Shown: positions 27,190 to 35,886, counted from the stretch's first letter. The stretch: 64,000 nt of DNA from an uncultured Pseudomonas sp. (GCA_943912755.1 CALTWF010000004.1:1-64000); one strand, 5' to 3'. Numbers and translations are program-made. The notes: generated by a model not told the origin, from the sequence alone.

Positions 27190-27316
27190 TAGTTCCTCCA
27201 GCCAGGGACGAATCGTTGAATTGCCCCGACGAACGTGTTCGCGACAGGTTTTGTCGTGACGCTGCGCAGAATCACCCCTCGACGCCCACAAGGAAGCCAA
27301 GAAGGAGGGCGGTTCC

Positions 27317-28138
27317 ATGAGGATGAACATGTCAGCTGCCAGCAATATCTATTCCCTGCTTGGGCACCTGTTGCCGGAGCGTGTCGTGCCCGCGCCAGGT
27401 CGCGTGCATATGCGGCGGCTGTACAGCGGCGTGGGGATGCCGACGCAGGGGGAGCGTTTCAGCCTGGTCAGCCTGCTCGACGATGCACCGGACCTGCAGG
27501 CGGTGTATGCCGACCTGCGCCAGCAGGCCCTGGGCGGCAGCGTAACCGCCCTCAATGACCTGGGCTGGATCTGGCTCAACGGCCGCTACTGGCGCGCCGA
27601 CCCGGTACTGGCCGGGCACCTGCTGCGCATGGCGGCGTTGCAGGGCAGTGCTGCGGCCTGGTTCAACCTCGGCCAGCAGTACTACTTCGGCAAGGGCGTG
27701 GAGATCGCCTACGCCAGCGCGGCCGAGTACTACCGGCATGCCTTCGAGGCGGGGCTGGCGGAGGCGGCGGCGGCGCTGGGAGACCTGTACGAGGAAGAGG
27801 TCTGCGACAGCGATAGCGAGCCCAATCCCTGGCAGGTGGACCCCCGGCAGGCCTACGAATGGTTCTTGCGTGGCGCCCAGCGCGGCGATGCGCGCTGCCG
27901 CTTCGAAGCCGGCTATCGCCTGTTGCACGGGCAGCAGGTGTCGACGGACAGCCGCGCCGGGGTCTACTGGCTGGAGCTGGCCGCGGTGGCCGGGGTGGTG
28001 CAGGCGGCGGAGGAACTGGCGCTGCATTTCCAGACGGGCGGAAATGAACTGCGCTATCTGTTCTGGCGCGACCAGGCGATCGGCCTGGGCAGCTCGCTGG
28101 CGCTGGCGATGAAGGTCGAGGATCAGTTGCGTCCCTGA
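27317..28138 (+). CDS. Sel1-like/TPR repeat protein
   Basis: A 273-residue protein built of Sel1-type helical repeats from about residue 75: ALNDLGWIWLNGRYW, AAWFNLGQQYYFGKGV, EAAAALGDLYEE, ARCRFEAGYRLLHGQQV and QAAEELALHFQTGGN. It has no signal peptide, so a cytoplasmic scaffold-like protein is likely. The ATG at 27317 has AAGGAGGG seven bases upstream; later ATGs at 27323 and 27329 are weaker choices. It is divergent from the WYL regulator gene with 127 bp between. The function is unknown. Confidence 0.8.
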   Translation: MRMNMSAASNIYSLLGHLLPERVVPAPGRVHMRRLYSGVGMPTQGERFSLVSLLDDAPDLQAVYADLRQQALGGSVTALNDLGWIWLNGRYWRADPVLAGHLLRMAALQGSAAAWFNLGQQYYFGKGVEIAYASAAEYYRHAFEAGLAEAAAALGDLYEEEVCDSDSEPNPWQVDPRQAYEWFLRGAQRGDARCRFEAGYRLLHGQQVSTDSRAGVYWLELAAVAGVVQAAEELALHFQTGGNELRYLFWRDQAIGLGSSLALAMKVEDQLRP

Positions 28139-28142
28139 AAGC

Positions 28143-28195
28143 ATCGCTGGCAAGCCAGCTCCCACAAACCTTGTGGGAGCTGGCTTGCCAGCGAT
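28143..28195. repeat. REP palindrome pair, compact hairpin (copy 5)
   Basis: 25-bp perfect arms (ATCGCTGGCAAGCCAGCTCC then CACAA) with only a 3-base loop, directly after the Sel1-repeat gene. This makes the strongest single hairpin of the family in this window. Confidence 0.93.
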
Positions 28196-28280
28196 GAGGC
28201 CGTCATGAACAACGAAGCCGTCAGCCAGAACCATCTCCCGGACGGCTATTGACGCTCCCCCCGGTGATCGAAGAATATTG

Positions 28281-28296
28281 ATAGTTAGCAAACTAT
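28281..28296. promoter_or_regulatory. Candidate MarR operator upstream of the efflux operon
   Basis: ATAGTTAGCAAACTAT, a perfect ATAGTT-N4-AACTAT palindrome of the kind bound by MarR proteins, 24 bp before the marR start codon. Autoregulation of the operon is inferred. Confidence 0.75.
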
Positions 28297-28319
28297 GAAT
28301 ATGGCTGGCAACGATCCCC

Positions 28320-28772
28320 ATGAAGCTCGACGCACTGCAACTGAACACCAGCAGCGGCATGGTCATGGCCAGCCGCAGTTGGCGGCGCATCTGCCAGACC
28401 ACCCTGGCGCGCTTCGGCATCACCGAGGCCTGCGCCGTGCCCTTGCTGATGATCCTGCGCCTTGGCGATGGCGTGCATCAGGTCGCGGTGGCCCAGGCGG
28501 TGGGGGTGGAAAGCCCGTCGCTGGTGCGCCTGCTCGACCAGCTGTGCAACGCCGGCTATGTCTGCCGTTGCGAAGACCCGGGCGACCGCCGGGCCAAGGC
28601 GCTGTCCCTGACCGACAAGGGCCGCGAGCTGGCCGAAGCCATCGAGGGCGAACTGGTGCGCCTGCGCCGCGATGTGCTCAAGGACATTCCCGCCGCTGAC
28701 CTGGAAGCCGCCCTGCGCGTGGTCAAGGCCTTCGAAGAGGCGGCGCAGCGTTCGCCGGGCCTGCCATTGTGA
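28320..28772 (+). CDS. MarR-family transcriptional regulator
   Basis: A 150-residue winged-helix regulator. The DNA-recognition helix region is VAVAQAVGVESPSLVRLLDQ, followed by the wing CEDPGDRRAKALSLTDKG that is diagnostic of MarR proteins. As first gene of a five-gene efflux operon with a palindrome in its leader, it most probably represses the operon until an aromatic acid or similar ligand binds. Its stop overlaps the FUSC gene start by 4 bp (GTGA). Confidence 0.92.
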   Translation: MKLDALQLNTSSGMVMASRSWRRICQTTLARFGITEACAVPLLMILRLGDGVHQVAVAQAVGVESPSLVRLLDQLCNAGYVCRCEDPGDRRAKALSLTDKGRELAEAIEGELVRLRRDVLKDIPAADLEAALRVVKAFEEAAQRSPGLPL

Positions 28773-30859
28773 AAGGCTTTTTCAGCTCGATGCCGCCGGC
28801 GCGGGACTGGTTCTACGGGGTGCGCACCTTCGCCGCGTCGATGATCGCCCTGTATATCGCCCTGCTGCTGCAACTGCCACGGCCGTACTGGGCAATGGCG
28901 ACGGTCTATATCGTCTCCAGCCCGTTCGTCGGCCCGACCAGCTCCAAGGCCCTGTACCGCGCCGTGGGCACCCTGCTCGGCGCGGCCGGCGCGGTGCTGC
29001 TGGTGCCGCTGCTGGTCCAGGCGCCGGTGCTGCTGACCCTGGCCGTGGCGCTGTGGACCGCGACCCTGCTGTTTCTCTCCCTGCACCTGCGCACCGCCAA
29101 CAGCTACACCCTGATGCTGGCCGGCTACACCCTGCCGATGATTGCCCTGCCGGTGGTCGACAACCCGCTGGCGGTGTTCGACATCGCTTCGTCCCGGGCC
29201 CAGGAAATCTGCCTCGGCATCGTCTGCGCGGCGGTAGTTGGCGCGGTGTTCTGGCCGCGCCGGCTGACTCCGGTGTTCGTCGGTGCCACCGGCAACTGGT
29301 TCGCCGGGGCGATCAGCTACTGCGATACCTTCCTGGCGCGCAAAGTCGCCGCCGACAGCGTGGCCGGCCTGCGCGGCTCGATGGTGGCGACCTTCAACAC
29401 CCTGGAAATGATGATCGGCCAGCTGTCCCACGAAGGCGCCCGGCCGCAGACGGTGAAAAACGCCCGTGAACTGCGTGGCCGGATGATCCACCTGCTGCCG
29501 GTGATCGATGCCCTGGACGACGCCCTGCTGGCCCTCGAAGGCCGCGCACCGGAGCAGGCCGCGCAGCTCAAGGGCCTGCTGGAAGAGGCCCGTGAATGGC
29601 TGAAAGGCACTGCCGCAGATGCTTCGGTAGCCCGCTGGGCGGCGCTGCGCGAAAAACTCGAACGCCTGCAACCGAGCGTTGCCGAGCTCGACCAGCGTCC
29701 CGGCCTGCTGCTGTCCAACGCGCTCTATCGCCTCGGCGAGTGGATCGACCTGTGGCAGGACTGCTGCAGCCTCAAGCACGCCATCGCCAACGAAGACTTG
29801 TCGCCCTGGCGCGCGGTCTACCGGCACTGGCGCCTGGGCCGGCTGACGCCGTTCCTCGATCGCGGGCTGATGCTCTATTCGGTGTTCTCCACCTTCTCGG
29901 CGATCGCCGTGGCCACCGGCCTGTGGATCCTGCTCGGCTGGGCCGACGGGGCCAGTGCGGTGATCCTCGCGGCGGTGGCGTGCAGCTTCTTCGCCGCCAT
30001 GGACGACCCGGCGCCGCAGATCTACCGGTTCTTCTTCTGGACCACGCTGTCGGTGGTGTTCGCCAGCCTGTACCTGTTCCTGGTCCTGCCCAACCTGCAC
30101 GACTTCCCGATGCTGGTGCTGGCCTTCGCCGTGCCGTTCATTTGCGTCGGCACCCTGACCGTGCAGCCGCAGTTCTACCTCGGTACCCTGCTGACCATTG
30201 TCAACACCGCCTCGTTCATCAGCATCCAGGGTGCCTACGACGCGGACTTCCTGGCCTTCGTCAACGCCAATATCGCCGGCCCGGTCGGCCTGCTGTTCGC
30301 CTTTATCTGGACCCTGGTGATGCGCCCGTTCGGCGTCGAACTGGCGGCCCGCCGCCTGACCCGCTTCAGCTGGCGCGACATCGTCGGCATGACCCGGCCG
30401 GCGACCCTGGCCGAGCACCGCCGCCTCGGCGTGCAGATGCTCGACCGCCTGATGCAGCACCTGCCGCGCCTGAGCCAGACCGGCCAGGACAGCGGCAGTG
30501 CGCTGCGCGACCTGCGTGTCGGCCTTAACCTGCTCGACCTGCTGGCCTATCTGCCACGGGCCACGCCGGCACCGCGTGCGGCGCTGGAAAGGGTGATCGA
30601 TGAAGTCGGCGCGCACTTCCAGGCCTGCCTCGACGCCGGCGAGCGCCTGCATGCGCCCGCTGCGTTGCTGGGCAACATGGAGAAGGCCCGCCGCGCCCTC
30701 AATCTCGACGCCATGGAAGGCTGCGCCGAAGCGCGCCTGCACTTGCTCCACGCCCTCAGCGGCCTGCGCTTGGCGCTGCTGCCCGGGGTCGAGGTGGTGC
30801 TGGAGCCGGCCGACCCTCAATCGCAACTGCCCTATGGTCTCGACGGAGCCCCGCTGTGA
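28769..30859 (+). CDS. FUSC/AaeB-family inner-membrane efflux protein
   Basis: A 696-residue protein of the aromatic acid exporter (AaeB/FUSC) family. It has two hydrophobic bundles (residues about 20-175 and 365-515), each followed by a cytoplasmic helical region, the known layout of the family. The N-terminal block starts RDWFYGVRTFAASMIALYIA. It uses a GTG start overlapping the marR stop. With the DUF1656, HlyD-like and OMF-like proteins it would form a trans-envelope pump for aromatic or hydroxylated carboxylic acids. The actual substrate is not shown by sequence. Confidence 0.93.
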   Translation: MKGFFSSMPPARDWFYGVRTFAASMIALYIALLLQLPRPYWAMATVYIVSSPFVGPTSSKALYRAVGTLLGAAGAVLLVPLLVQAPVLLTLAVALWTATLLFLSLHLRTANSYTLMLAGYTLPMIALPVVDNPLAVFDIASSRAQEICLGIVCAAVVGAVFWPRRLTPVFVGATGNWFAGAISYCDTFLARKVAADSVAGLRGSMVATFNTLEMMIGQLSHEGARPQTVKNARELRGRMIHLLPVIDALDDALLALEGRAPEQAAQLKGLLEEAREWLKGTAADASVARWAALREKLERLQPSVAELDQRPGLLLSNALYRLGEWIDLWQDCCSLKHAIANEDLSPWRAVYRHWRLGRLTPFLDRGLMLYSVFSTFSAIAVATGLWILLGWADGASAVILAAVACSFFAAMDDPAPQIYRFFFWTTLSVVFASLYLFLVLPNLHDFPMLVLAFAVPFICVGTLTVQPQFYLGTLLTIVNTASFISIQGAYDADFLAFVNANIAGPVGLLFAFIWTLVMRPFGVELAARRLTRFSWRDIVGMTRPATLAEHRRLGVQMLDRLMQHLPRLSQTGQDSGSALRDLRVGLNLLDLLAYLPRATPAPRAALERVIDEVGAHFQACLDAGERLHAPAALLGNMEKARRALNLDAMEGCAEARLHLLHALSGLRLALLPGVEVVLEPADPQSQLPYGLDGAPL

Positions 30860-31068
30860 TCGGTGAACTGGATATCAGCGGGGTGTTCCTGCCCACGCTG
30901 CTGGTGATGATGCTGGCCAGCTACCTGCTGTTCCTCGGCATCCATGCGGTGCTCAACCGCGTGCATTTCTACCGCCTGGTCTGGCACCGGGCGTTGTTCA
31001 ACGTTGCGCTCTACGCCGTGCTGCTGGGCACGGTCGACCACTTTTGCCGAAGCCTGATGCTGCCATGA
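30856..31068 (+). CDS. DUF1656 small membrane protein (AaeX-like)
   Basis: A 70-residue protein with two hydrophobic segments (residues 10-30 and 48-65) and the family start IGELDISGVFLPTLLVMML. Such genes almost always stand between the FUSC pump gene and the HlyD-like adaptor gene, as here, and are thought to be a small accessory of the pump. The GTG start overlaps the FUSC stop by 4 bp; its own stop overlaps the adaptor ATG by 4 bp. Confidence 0.9.
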   Translation: MIGELDISGVFLPTLLVMMLASYLLFLGIHAVLNRVHFYRLVWHRALFNVALYAVLLGTVDHFCRSLMLP

Positions 31069-31940
31069 AAAAACCTTTGTTGACCCTGGGCCGCGTGGTC
31101 CTGACGCTGCTGGTAGTGACCCTGGCGACCGTGCTGGTCTGGCAGATGGTCCTGTACTACATGTTCGCCCCCTGGACCCGCGACGGGCATATCCGCGCCG
31201 ACGTGATCCAGATCGCCCCGGACGTTTCCGGCCTGATCGAGGACGTCGCGGTGCGTGACAACCAGCCGATCAAGCGCGGCGACGTGCTCTTCACCATCGA
31301 TCAGGAGCGCTTCCGCCTGGCCCTGCGCCAGGCCCAGGCGACCCTCGCCGAGCGCAAGGAAACCCTGGCCCAGGCGCAACGCGAGGCCAAGCGCAACAAG
31401 GGCCTGGGCAACCTGGTCGCCGCCGAGCAACTGGAAGAGAGCCAGTCGCGCCAGGCCCGCGCCCAGTCGGCGCTGGACGAAGCCCAGGTGGCGGTGGACG
31501 CGGCGCAGCTCAACCTCGACCGCTCGGTGATCCGCAGCCCGGTCAACGGCTACCTCAACGACCGTACGCCGCGGGCCCACGAGTTCGTCAGCGCCGGGCG
31601 CCCGGTGCTGGCGCTGGTGGACAGCGAGTCGTACCACGTCGAAGGCTACTTCGAGGAAACCAAGCTGGCCGGGATTCATGTCGGCCAGGCCGTGGACATT
31701 CGCGTGATGGGCGACAACACCCGCCTGCGCGGCCATGTGCAGAGCATCGTCGCGGGTATCGAGGACCGTGACCGCAGCGCCGGCGCCAACCTGCTGCCCA
31801 ACGTCAACCCGGCGTTCAGCTGGGTGCGCCTGGCCCAGCGGATTCCGGTGCGCATCGCCTTCGACGAAGTGCCGGCGGACTTCCGCCTGATCGCCGGGCG
31901 CACCGCCACGGTGTCGATCATCGAGGACTCCAGGAAATGA
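31065..31940 (+). CDS. HlyD/AaeA-type membrane-fusion protein
   Basis: A 291-residue periplasmic adaptor: one N-terminal membrane anchor (about residues 10-32), a first lipoyl half (IQIAPDVSGLIEDVAVRDNQ), a coiled-coil hairpin (residues about 85-150, rich in A-Q-R-E heptads) and the second lipoyl and beta-barrel region (VIRSPVNGYLNDRTPRAHEF). It links the FUSC protein to the outer-membrane channel. Its ATG overlaps the DUF1656 stop (ATGA) and its stop overlaps the next ATG. Confidence 0.93.
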   Translation: MKKPLLTLGRVVLTLLVVTLATVLVWQMVLYYMFAPWTRDGHIRADVIQIAPDVSGLIEDVAVRDNQPIKRGDVLFTIDQERFRLALRQAQATLAERKETLAQAQREAKRNKGLGNLVAAEQLEESQSRQARAQSALDEAQVAVDAAQLNLDRSVIRSPVNGYLNDRTPRAHEFVSAGRPVLALVDSESYHVEGYFEETKLAGIHVGQAVDIRVMGDNTRLRGHVQSIVAGIEDRDRSAGANLLPNVNPAFSWVRLAQRIPVRIAFDEVPADFRLIAGRTATVSIIEDSRK

Positions 31941-33337
31941 AAAGGCTGTCGCTGCTGGGCCTGGCCCTGACGCTGTCGGCCTGCCAGATGGTCGGGCCGG
32001 ATTATCACCTGCCGGACAAGGCGGCCTTCAACCGTGGCGACCTGCAAGGCCAGCTGCGCGCCGATGCCGACAGCGTGGTCTCGGCGCCGGTGCCGGGCGA
32101 CTGGTGGCGGCTGTATCAGGACCGACGCCTCGATGCGCTGGTCAACCAGGCGCTGGCGGCCAATACCGAACTGCGCGTGGCGGCGGCCAACATCGCCCGG
32201 GCCCGCGCTCAGGTCGAGGAAGCCGAGGCCCAGGGCGGTTTCAATGGCGGGGTCAAGCTTGGGGCGCAGCGCCTGCAGGAGTCCGGCGAGGCGTTCTTGC
32301 AGGCGGACAAGGTGCCGGTGGCGAACATCGGCGAGGCGATCATCAGCGCGTCCTACCAGTTCGACCTGTGGGGCACCCTCAAGCGCGGTGTCGAGGCGGC
32401 CCGGGCCAATGCCGACGCGGTGCAGGCCGCGGCGGATACCGCGCGGATCACGGTGGTGGCCGATGTGGTGCGGGCCTACACCCAGGTTTGCGCGGCCAAC
32501 GAGGAATACCACATCGCCCGCGAATCGCTGGACCTGCAGGACCAGAGCGTCAGCCTGACCCGGCGCCTGCGCGATGCCGGGCGCGGCGATGAAACCCAGG
32601 TGACCCGCACCGAGACCCGTTTCAAGTCGCTGCGCGCCGAGTTGCCGCGTTACCAGGCGGCGCGGGAGGCGGGGCTGTACAGCCTGTCGATGCTGCTGGC
32701 CAAGCCGGTGCAGCAGTTGCCGGCCGGTACTGCCGACTGCGCCGAGCTGCCGCATATCGCCCAACTGATTCCGGTGGGCGACGGCGCCGCGCTGCTCAAG
32801 CGCCGGCCCGACGTGCGCCGTGCCGAGCGGCAGCTGGCGGCGGCCACCGCGACCATTGGCGTCGCCACTGGTCAGTTGTACCCGGACATCAGCATCGGTG
32901 CGCAGGTGGGCACCATCGGTATCCTGGAAAACCTCGGCAAGCCGGCGACCAACCGCTGGGGCTTCGGCCCGCTGCTGACCTGGACCGTGCCGACCAACGG
33001 CTCGCGGGCGCGCATCCGCGAGGCCGAGGCCGGCACCCAGGCGGCGCTGGCCAATTTCGACGGGGTAGTGCTCAACGCCATCCGCGAGACCCAGACCAGC
33101 CTCGCGCAATACAGCGCCTTGCTGGATCGGCGTGATGCACTGGAAGAGGCCGAACGCTCTGCCAGGCTGGCGGCGGACCAGACCCACAGGTTCTACCAGG
33201 CCGGGCGGGCCTCGTTCCTCGCCGACCTGGAGGCGACTCGCACCTACACCGACATGCGCGCCCAGTTGGCCACCGCCAATACCCAGGTGGCGATGGGGCA
33301 GATCGGGTTGTTCCTGGCCTTGGGTGGTGGCTGGTAG
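31937..33337 (+). CDS. NodT/OprM-family outer-membrane efflux lipoprotein
   Basis: A 466-residue outer-membrane factor. A lipobox LSAC puts the acylated cysteine at residue 16. The two OEP repeats are visible, each with long coiled helices (first from AANTELRVAAANIARARAQV, second from RRDALEEAERSARLAADQTH). With the adaptor and FUSC pump it completes a three-component exporter across both membranes. It is the last gene of the operon and is followed by a REP pair rather than a terminator with a T-run. Confidence 0.93.
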   Translation: MKRLSLLGLALTLSACQMVGPDYHLPDKAAFNRGDLQGQLRADADSVVSAPVPGDWWRLYQDRRLDALVNQALAANTELRVAAANIARARAQVEEAEAQGGFNGGVKLGAQRLQESGEAFLQADKVPVANIGEAIISASYQFDLWGTLKRGVEAARANADAVQAAADTARITVVADVVRAYTQVCAANEEYHIARESLDLQDQSVSLTRRLRDAGRGDETQVTRTETRFKSLRAELPRYQAAREAGLYSLSMLLAKPVQQLPAGTADCAELPHIAQLIPVGDGAALLKRRPDVRRAERQLAAATATIGVATGQLYPDISIGAQVGTIGILENLGKPATNRWGFGPLLTWTVPTNGSRARIREAEAGTQAALANFDGVVLNAIRETQTSLAQYSALLDRRDALEEAERSARLAADQTHRFYQAGRASFLADLEATRTYTDMRAQLATANTQVAMGQIGLFLALGGGW

Positions 33338-33343
33338 GGCCTA

Positions 33344-33427
33344 ATCGCTGGCAAGCCAGCTCCCACAGGTACTGCATGCGCCGAACCTTGTGGGAGCTGG
33401 CTTGTCGGAGCGCCGAACCGCAGCGAT
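33344..33427. repeat. REP palindrome pair with interrupted right arm (copy 6)
   Basis: The left arm is the standard ATCGCTGGCAAGCCAGCTCC. The right arm starts GGGAGCTGGCTTG, then changes to TCGGAGCGCCGAACC before CAGCGAT, so about 15 bases replace the middle of the arm. The replacement itself contains a small TCGGAGCGCCGA palindrome. Confidence 0.85.
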
Positions 33428-33521
33428 GAGGCCTTAAAGAACACCAGAAAAATACCTGACCTAAACTTTCACTCCCCCAGGCAATCAATCCCTTTGAATC
33501 CCAGCCTAAAGGAGTGCCCCC

Positions 33522-33761
33522 ATGGAATTGACCAACCACAAGTTCCACGAGCTGTTCAAGCAGCTTGGCCTGCCCGACGACCCCAAGGGCATCGATCAAT
33601 TCATCACCAGCCATTCCCCGCTGAAGAACGAAGTGAAGCTGGTCGATGCGCCGTTCTGGACCGACGCCCAGCGTGCCTTTCTCAAGGACCAGTTCATCGA
33701 GGATTCCGATTGGATCGTGATGGTCGACCAGCTCAACGAAGCCCTTAGAAATAAACGCTGA
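33522..33761 (+). CDS. DUF2789 small protein
   Basis: A 79-residue acidic protein, full length for DUF2789: the N-terminal LTNHKFHELFKQLGLPDD block and a C-terminal FWTDAQRAFLKDQFIEDSDW block. It has no signal peptide or membrane segment. The start at 33522 follows AAAGGAG. The function is unknown; it is a common single-copy gene in Pseudomonas. Confidence 0.88.
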   Translation: MELTNHKFHELFKQLGLPDDPKGIDQFITSHSPLKNEVKLVDAPFWTDAQRAFLKDQFIEDSDWIVMVDQLNEALRNKR

Positions 33762-33826
33762 GCGGCACCCTATGAGCGTCAGTGGCGTTGCTATGCTCAG
33801 AAAAAAACAACAAGGGGACAGCGCCA

Positions 33827-34465
33827 ATGAAAGACCCCTATGCCGTCGGCTTCTGGGCTGCCGTGACAGCCCTGGGCCTGCTGACCACCGGTTATTTCTA
33901 CGGGGTCAGGGAAGTTCACCAGCTCGATCAGGCCCGCCTGTTCCTTTACGGAGCCGCCGGCCTGATCGCGGCCCTCGCCCTCAGCGCGCTGGCGTGGATT
34001 CGCTGGCAACTGCTGAAGACCCGACGGCGCCAGCTGGAGCAAGGACGCACGCTGGTTGCCATCTGGAACACCAAGGTTGCCCTGCGCCGCGTCGAGACCG
34101 TGTTCGACCGTTACTTCTGGGGTAGCTACTGGCAGCCCGGGCGGACGTTCCAGGAGGTCATGGGCGAGCTCGAAGGCACGCCGCTGGAGCGCAGCCTGGA
34201 AGCCCTCAAGACCCAGTGCCAGGAACTCGACCAGGAAACCCACGACCGCCACCGCCACTGGCTGAACAATGCCCGCGAGCTGTCCAGCGTGGCCACGGCC
34301 ATGGCCCGCGAGCGCTATCAGCTCGACCTGTGCGACTCGCAGCAGAGCTCGCGGCGCGGCGCGGCGGTGCTCAACCGCGACCTTGAGGTGCTGGTGTACA
34401 CCTGGTCGGCGCGGTTGCGCAGTTTCGATCATCAGCTGGACGAGCTGGAAGGCGAATACCGCTAG
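33827..34465 (+). CDS. Hypothetical membrane-anchored helical protein
   Basis: A 212-residue protein I do not recognise. Two hydrophobic segments near the N-terminus (residues about 8-25 and 38-58) precede a charged, helix-rich cytoplasmic part with possible coiled coil (TRRRQLEQGRTLVAIWNTKV; LERSLEALKTQCQELDQETH). Trp/Tyr-rich FDRYFWGSYWQPGRTFQEV lies near residue 100. The ATG at 33827 follows AAGGGGACAGC. Its stop is three bases from that of the convergent CBS-domain gene. Confidence 0.75.
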   Translation: MKDPYAVGFWAAVTALGLLTTGYFYGVREVHQLDQARLFLYGAAGLIAALALSALAWIRWQLLKTRRRQLEQGRTLVAIWNTKVALRRVETVFDRYFWGSYWQPGRTFQEVMGELEGTPLERSLEALKTQCQELDQETHDRHRHWLNNARELSSVATAMARERYQLDLCDSQQSSRRGAAVLNRDLEVLVYTWSARLRSFDHQLDELEGEYR

Positions 34466-34468
34466 GCG

Positions 34469-34909
34469 TCACTCGCCGCGGATATAACCCTCAAGCTGGC
34501 GTATCAGGTCGGCCTGCTCGGCGATGGCTTCCTTGACCAGGTCGCCGATCGACAGCAGGCCGAGCAGCTTGCCATCCTCCACCACCGGCAGGTGGCGCAG
34601 GTGGCTGTTGGTCATCATGCTCATGCAGGTCTCGACGTTCTGGTGCGAGTCCACGGTGATCACCGGCGAGCTCATGATCTCGCGCACCTCGGTGCCGACC
34701 GACGACCGTCCCTTGAGCACCATCTTGCGCGCATAGTCGCGCTCACTGACGATCCCCACCACCTGGCCGCCCTCGACCACCGGCAGGGCGCCGACGTTCT
34801 TCTCGGCCATGACCATCAGTGCCTCCAGCACCGTCTGGTGCGGAGCGATGGTGTACACCTGATGGGTGTGCTGCGCCTTCAACTTCAATAGCTGTGCCAC
34901 GGTCTTCAT
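34469..34909 (-). CDS. CBS-domain protein (tandem CBS pair)
   Basis: A 146-residue stand-alone Bateman module: CBS1 at residues about 15-68 (APHQTVLEALMVMAEKNVGA, GGQVVGIVSERDYARKMV) and CBS2 at about 78-130 (DSHQNVETCMSMMTNSHLRH, DGKLLGLLSIGDLVKEAI). Such modules bind adenine nucleotides and act as energy or ionic sensors; no effector domain is attached here. The start at 34909 gives the usual length. Partner and target are unknown. Confidence 0.9.
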   Translation of the reverse strand: MKTVAQLLKLKAQHTHQVYTIAPHQTVLEALMVMAEKNVGALPVVEGGQVVGIVSERDYARKMVLKGRSSVGTEVREIMSSPVITVDSHQNVETCMSMMTNSHLRHLPVVEDGKLLGLLSIGDLVKEAIAEQADLIRQLEGYIRGE

Positions 34910-35038
34910 TGCGGACCCTCTGCATGGGGGGTGGTTGTTGTAACGGCAGATACCCTCAAGAATCGTGCACGGCGGGCAAAGGGGCAAGGCGATTTACGGC
35001 ATGGGCCGACTGAAAAACGCCATCGCTCCGCGCAAATG

Positions 35039-35066
35039 AAAAGAGCGGCCATCTGGCCGCTCTTCG
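35039..35066 (-). terminator. Terminator-like hairpin after the DUF805 gene
   Basis: An AAGAGCGGCCA / TGGCCGCTCTT stem with a short loop. On the minus strand it is followed by TTCATTTG, a weak T tail. It lies 17 bp after the stop at 35083. Confidence 0.7.
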
Positions 35067-35082
35067 TGCATCGCGATTCTGC

Positions 35083-35520
35083 TCAGTTGCCCTTCGGGCT
35101 CGGGCCGAAACGGTTCGGACCTGGCTTGGTGTCCAGCACCAGGAACACCAGGTTGACGATCGGCAGCAGCAGCCACCAGCCGCGGTGATCGGTGTCGTGC
35201 ATGCGGCGGATGCCGACAGCGATGCTTGGAATCAGCACGATCAGGTTGAACAGGCCGCCCAGCAAGCCGCCGGTGCCTGCTGCGCCGTCGATCACGCCGA
35301 GCACGATACCGATCAGGAAGTTGACCAGCACGAACATCCAGTATTCCTTGCGACGTGCCCGGCCAGAGAAGTCGAAGGCTTTTTTCATCACGTCAACCCA
35401 GCCGATGCCACCGGCCGCGACTGCCGTCTGTACCGCGCCCTGTGTCGCTCCACAGCCCGGACAGGCCACGGCGGTGCTGTGGATTTCCTTGGCGCAACCG
35501 CGGCAAAAAACCATGCTCAT
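35083..35520 (-). CDS. Zinc-ribbon DUF805 membrane protein
   Basis: A 145-residue protein. The N-terminus is a rubredoxin-like zinc ribbon (CRGCAKEIHSTAVACPGCGA); from about residue 45 it is DUF805 (ALKAFDFSGRARRKEYWMF-like start, seen here as VMKKAFDFSGRARRKEYW), with three membrane segments and the IRRMHDTDHRGWW motif. Function unknown. It lies 15 bp downstream of a second gene with nearly the same zinc ribbon but a different membrane part. Confidence 0.88.
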   Translation of the reverse strand: MSMVFCRGCAKEIHSTAVACPGCGATQGAVQTAVAAGGIGWVDVMKKAFDFSGRARRKEYWMFVLVNFLIGIVLGVIDGAAGTGGLLGGLFNLIVLIPSIAVGIRRMHDTDHRGWWLLLPIVNLVFLVLDTKPGPNRFGPSPKGN

Positions 35521-35535
35521 TTGTTATCCCTCACG

Positions 35536-35886
35536 TTATGGAAGTGCTACTGCGAAATAAACCAGTGTCGAAAGCCCCGATAACACCACGCCCGCCGTTG
35601 CCAGAGCCTGTCCTGAATGCTTCTGGGAAAGGCTGATGCAGCCAAGAACCAGACCCGTCAGGGACAAGAACAACAGGCCGGCCAGTTCATCGCTGGTGGG
35701 TTCGCCATCGTCGAACAGGACCAGGGCGGTGAGTATTCCGAGAATCAGGGAACTGATGGCAAGCCACGACGATCCGCTGCCGGATGGCACCGGCACAGCC
35801 GCTTGCTGGGGGGCACCGCACTGCGGACAGGCCAGTGCGGTTTCATGAATTTGCTTGGCGCAACCTCGGCAATAAACCATTGCCAT
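35536..35886 (-). CDS. Zinc-ribbon membrane protein (DUF4190-like)
   Basis: A 116-residue protein with the N-terminal ribbon CRGCAKQIHETALACPQCGA and about three hydrophobic segments (LAISSLILGILTALVLF, LLFLSLTGLVLGCISL, LATAGVVLSGLSTLVYF). The second and third resemble DUF4190 proteins. The ATG at 35886 has AAGGAG at good spacing. It shares its zinc ribbon with the next gene, so the two are partial paralogues, probably co-transcribed. Confidence 0.8.
   Translation of the reverse strand: MAMVYCRGCAKQIHETALACPQCGAPQQAAVPVPSGSGSSWLAISSLILGILTALVLFDDGEPTSDELAGLLFLSLTGLVLGCISLSQKHSGQALATAGVVLSGLSTLVYFAVALP

Noticed and set aside
28556..30826. 756-codon leftward open frame opposite the FUSC gene
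   Set aside because: Low-complexity Gln/Arg/His-rich product typical of antisense high-GC frames.
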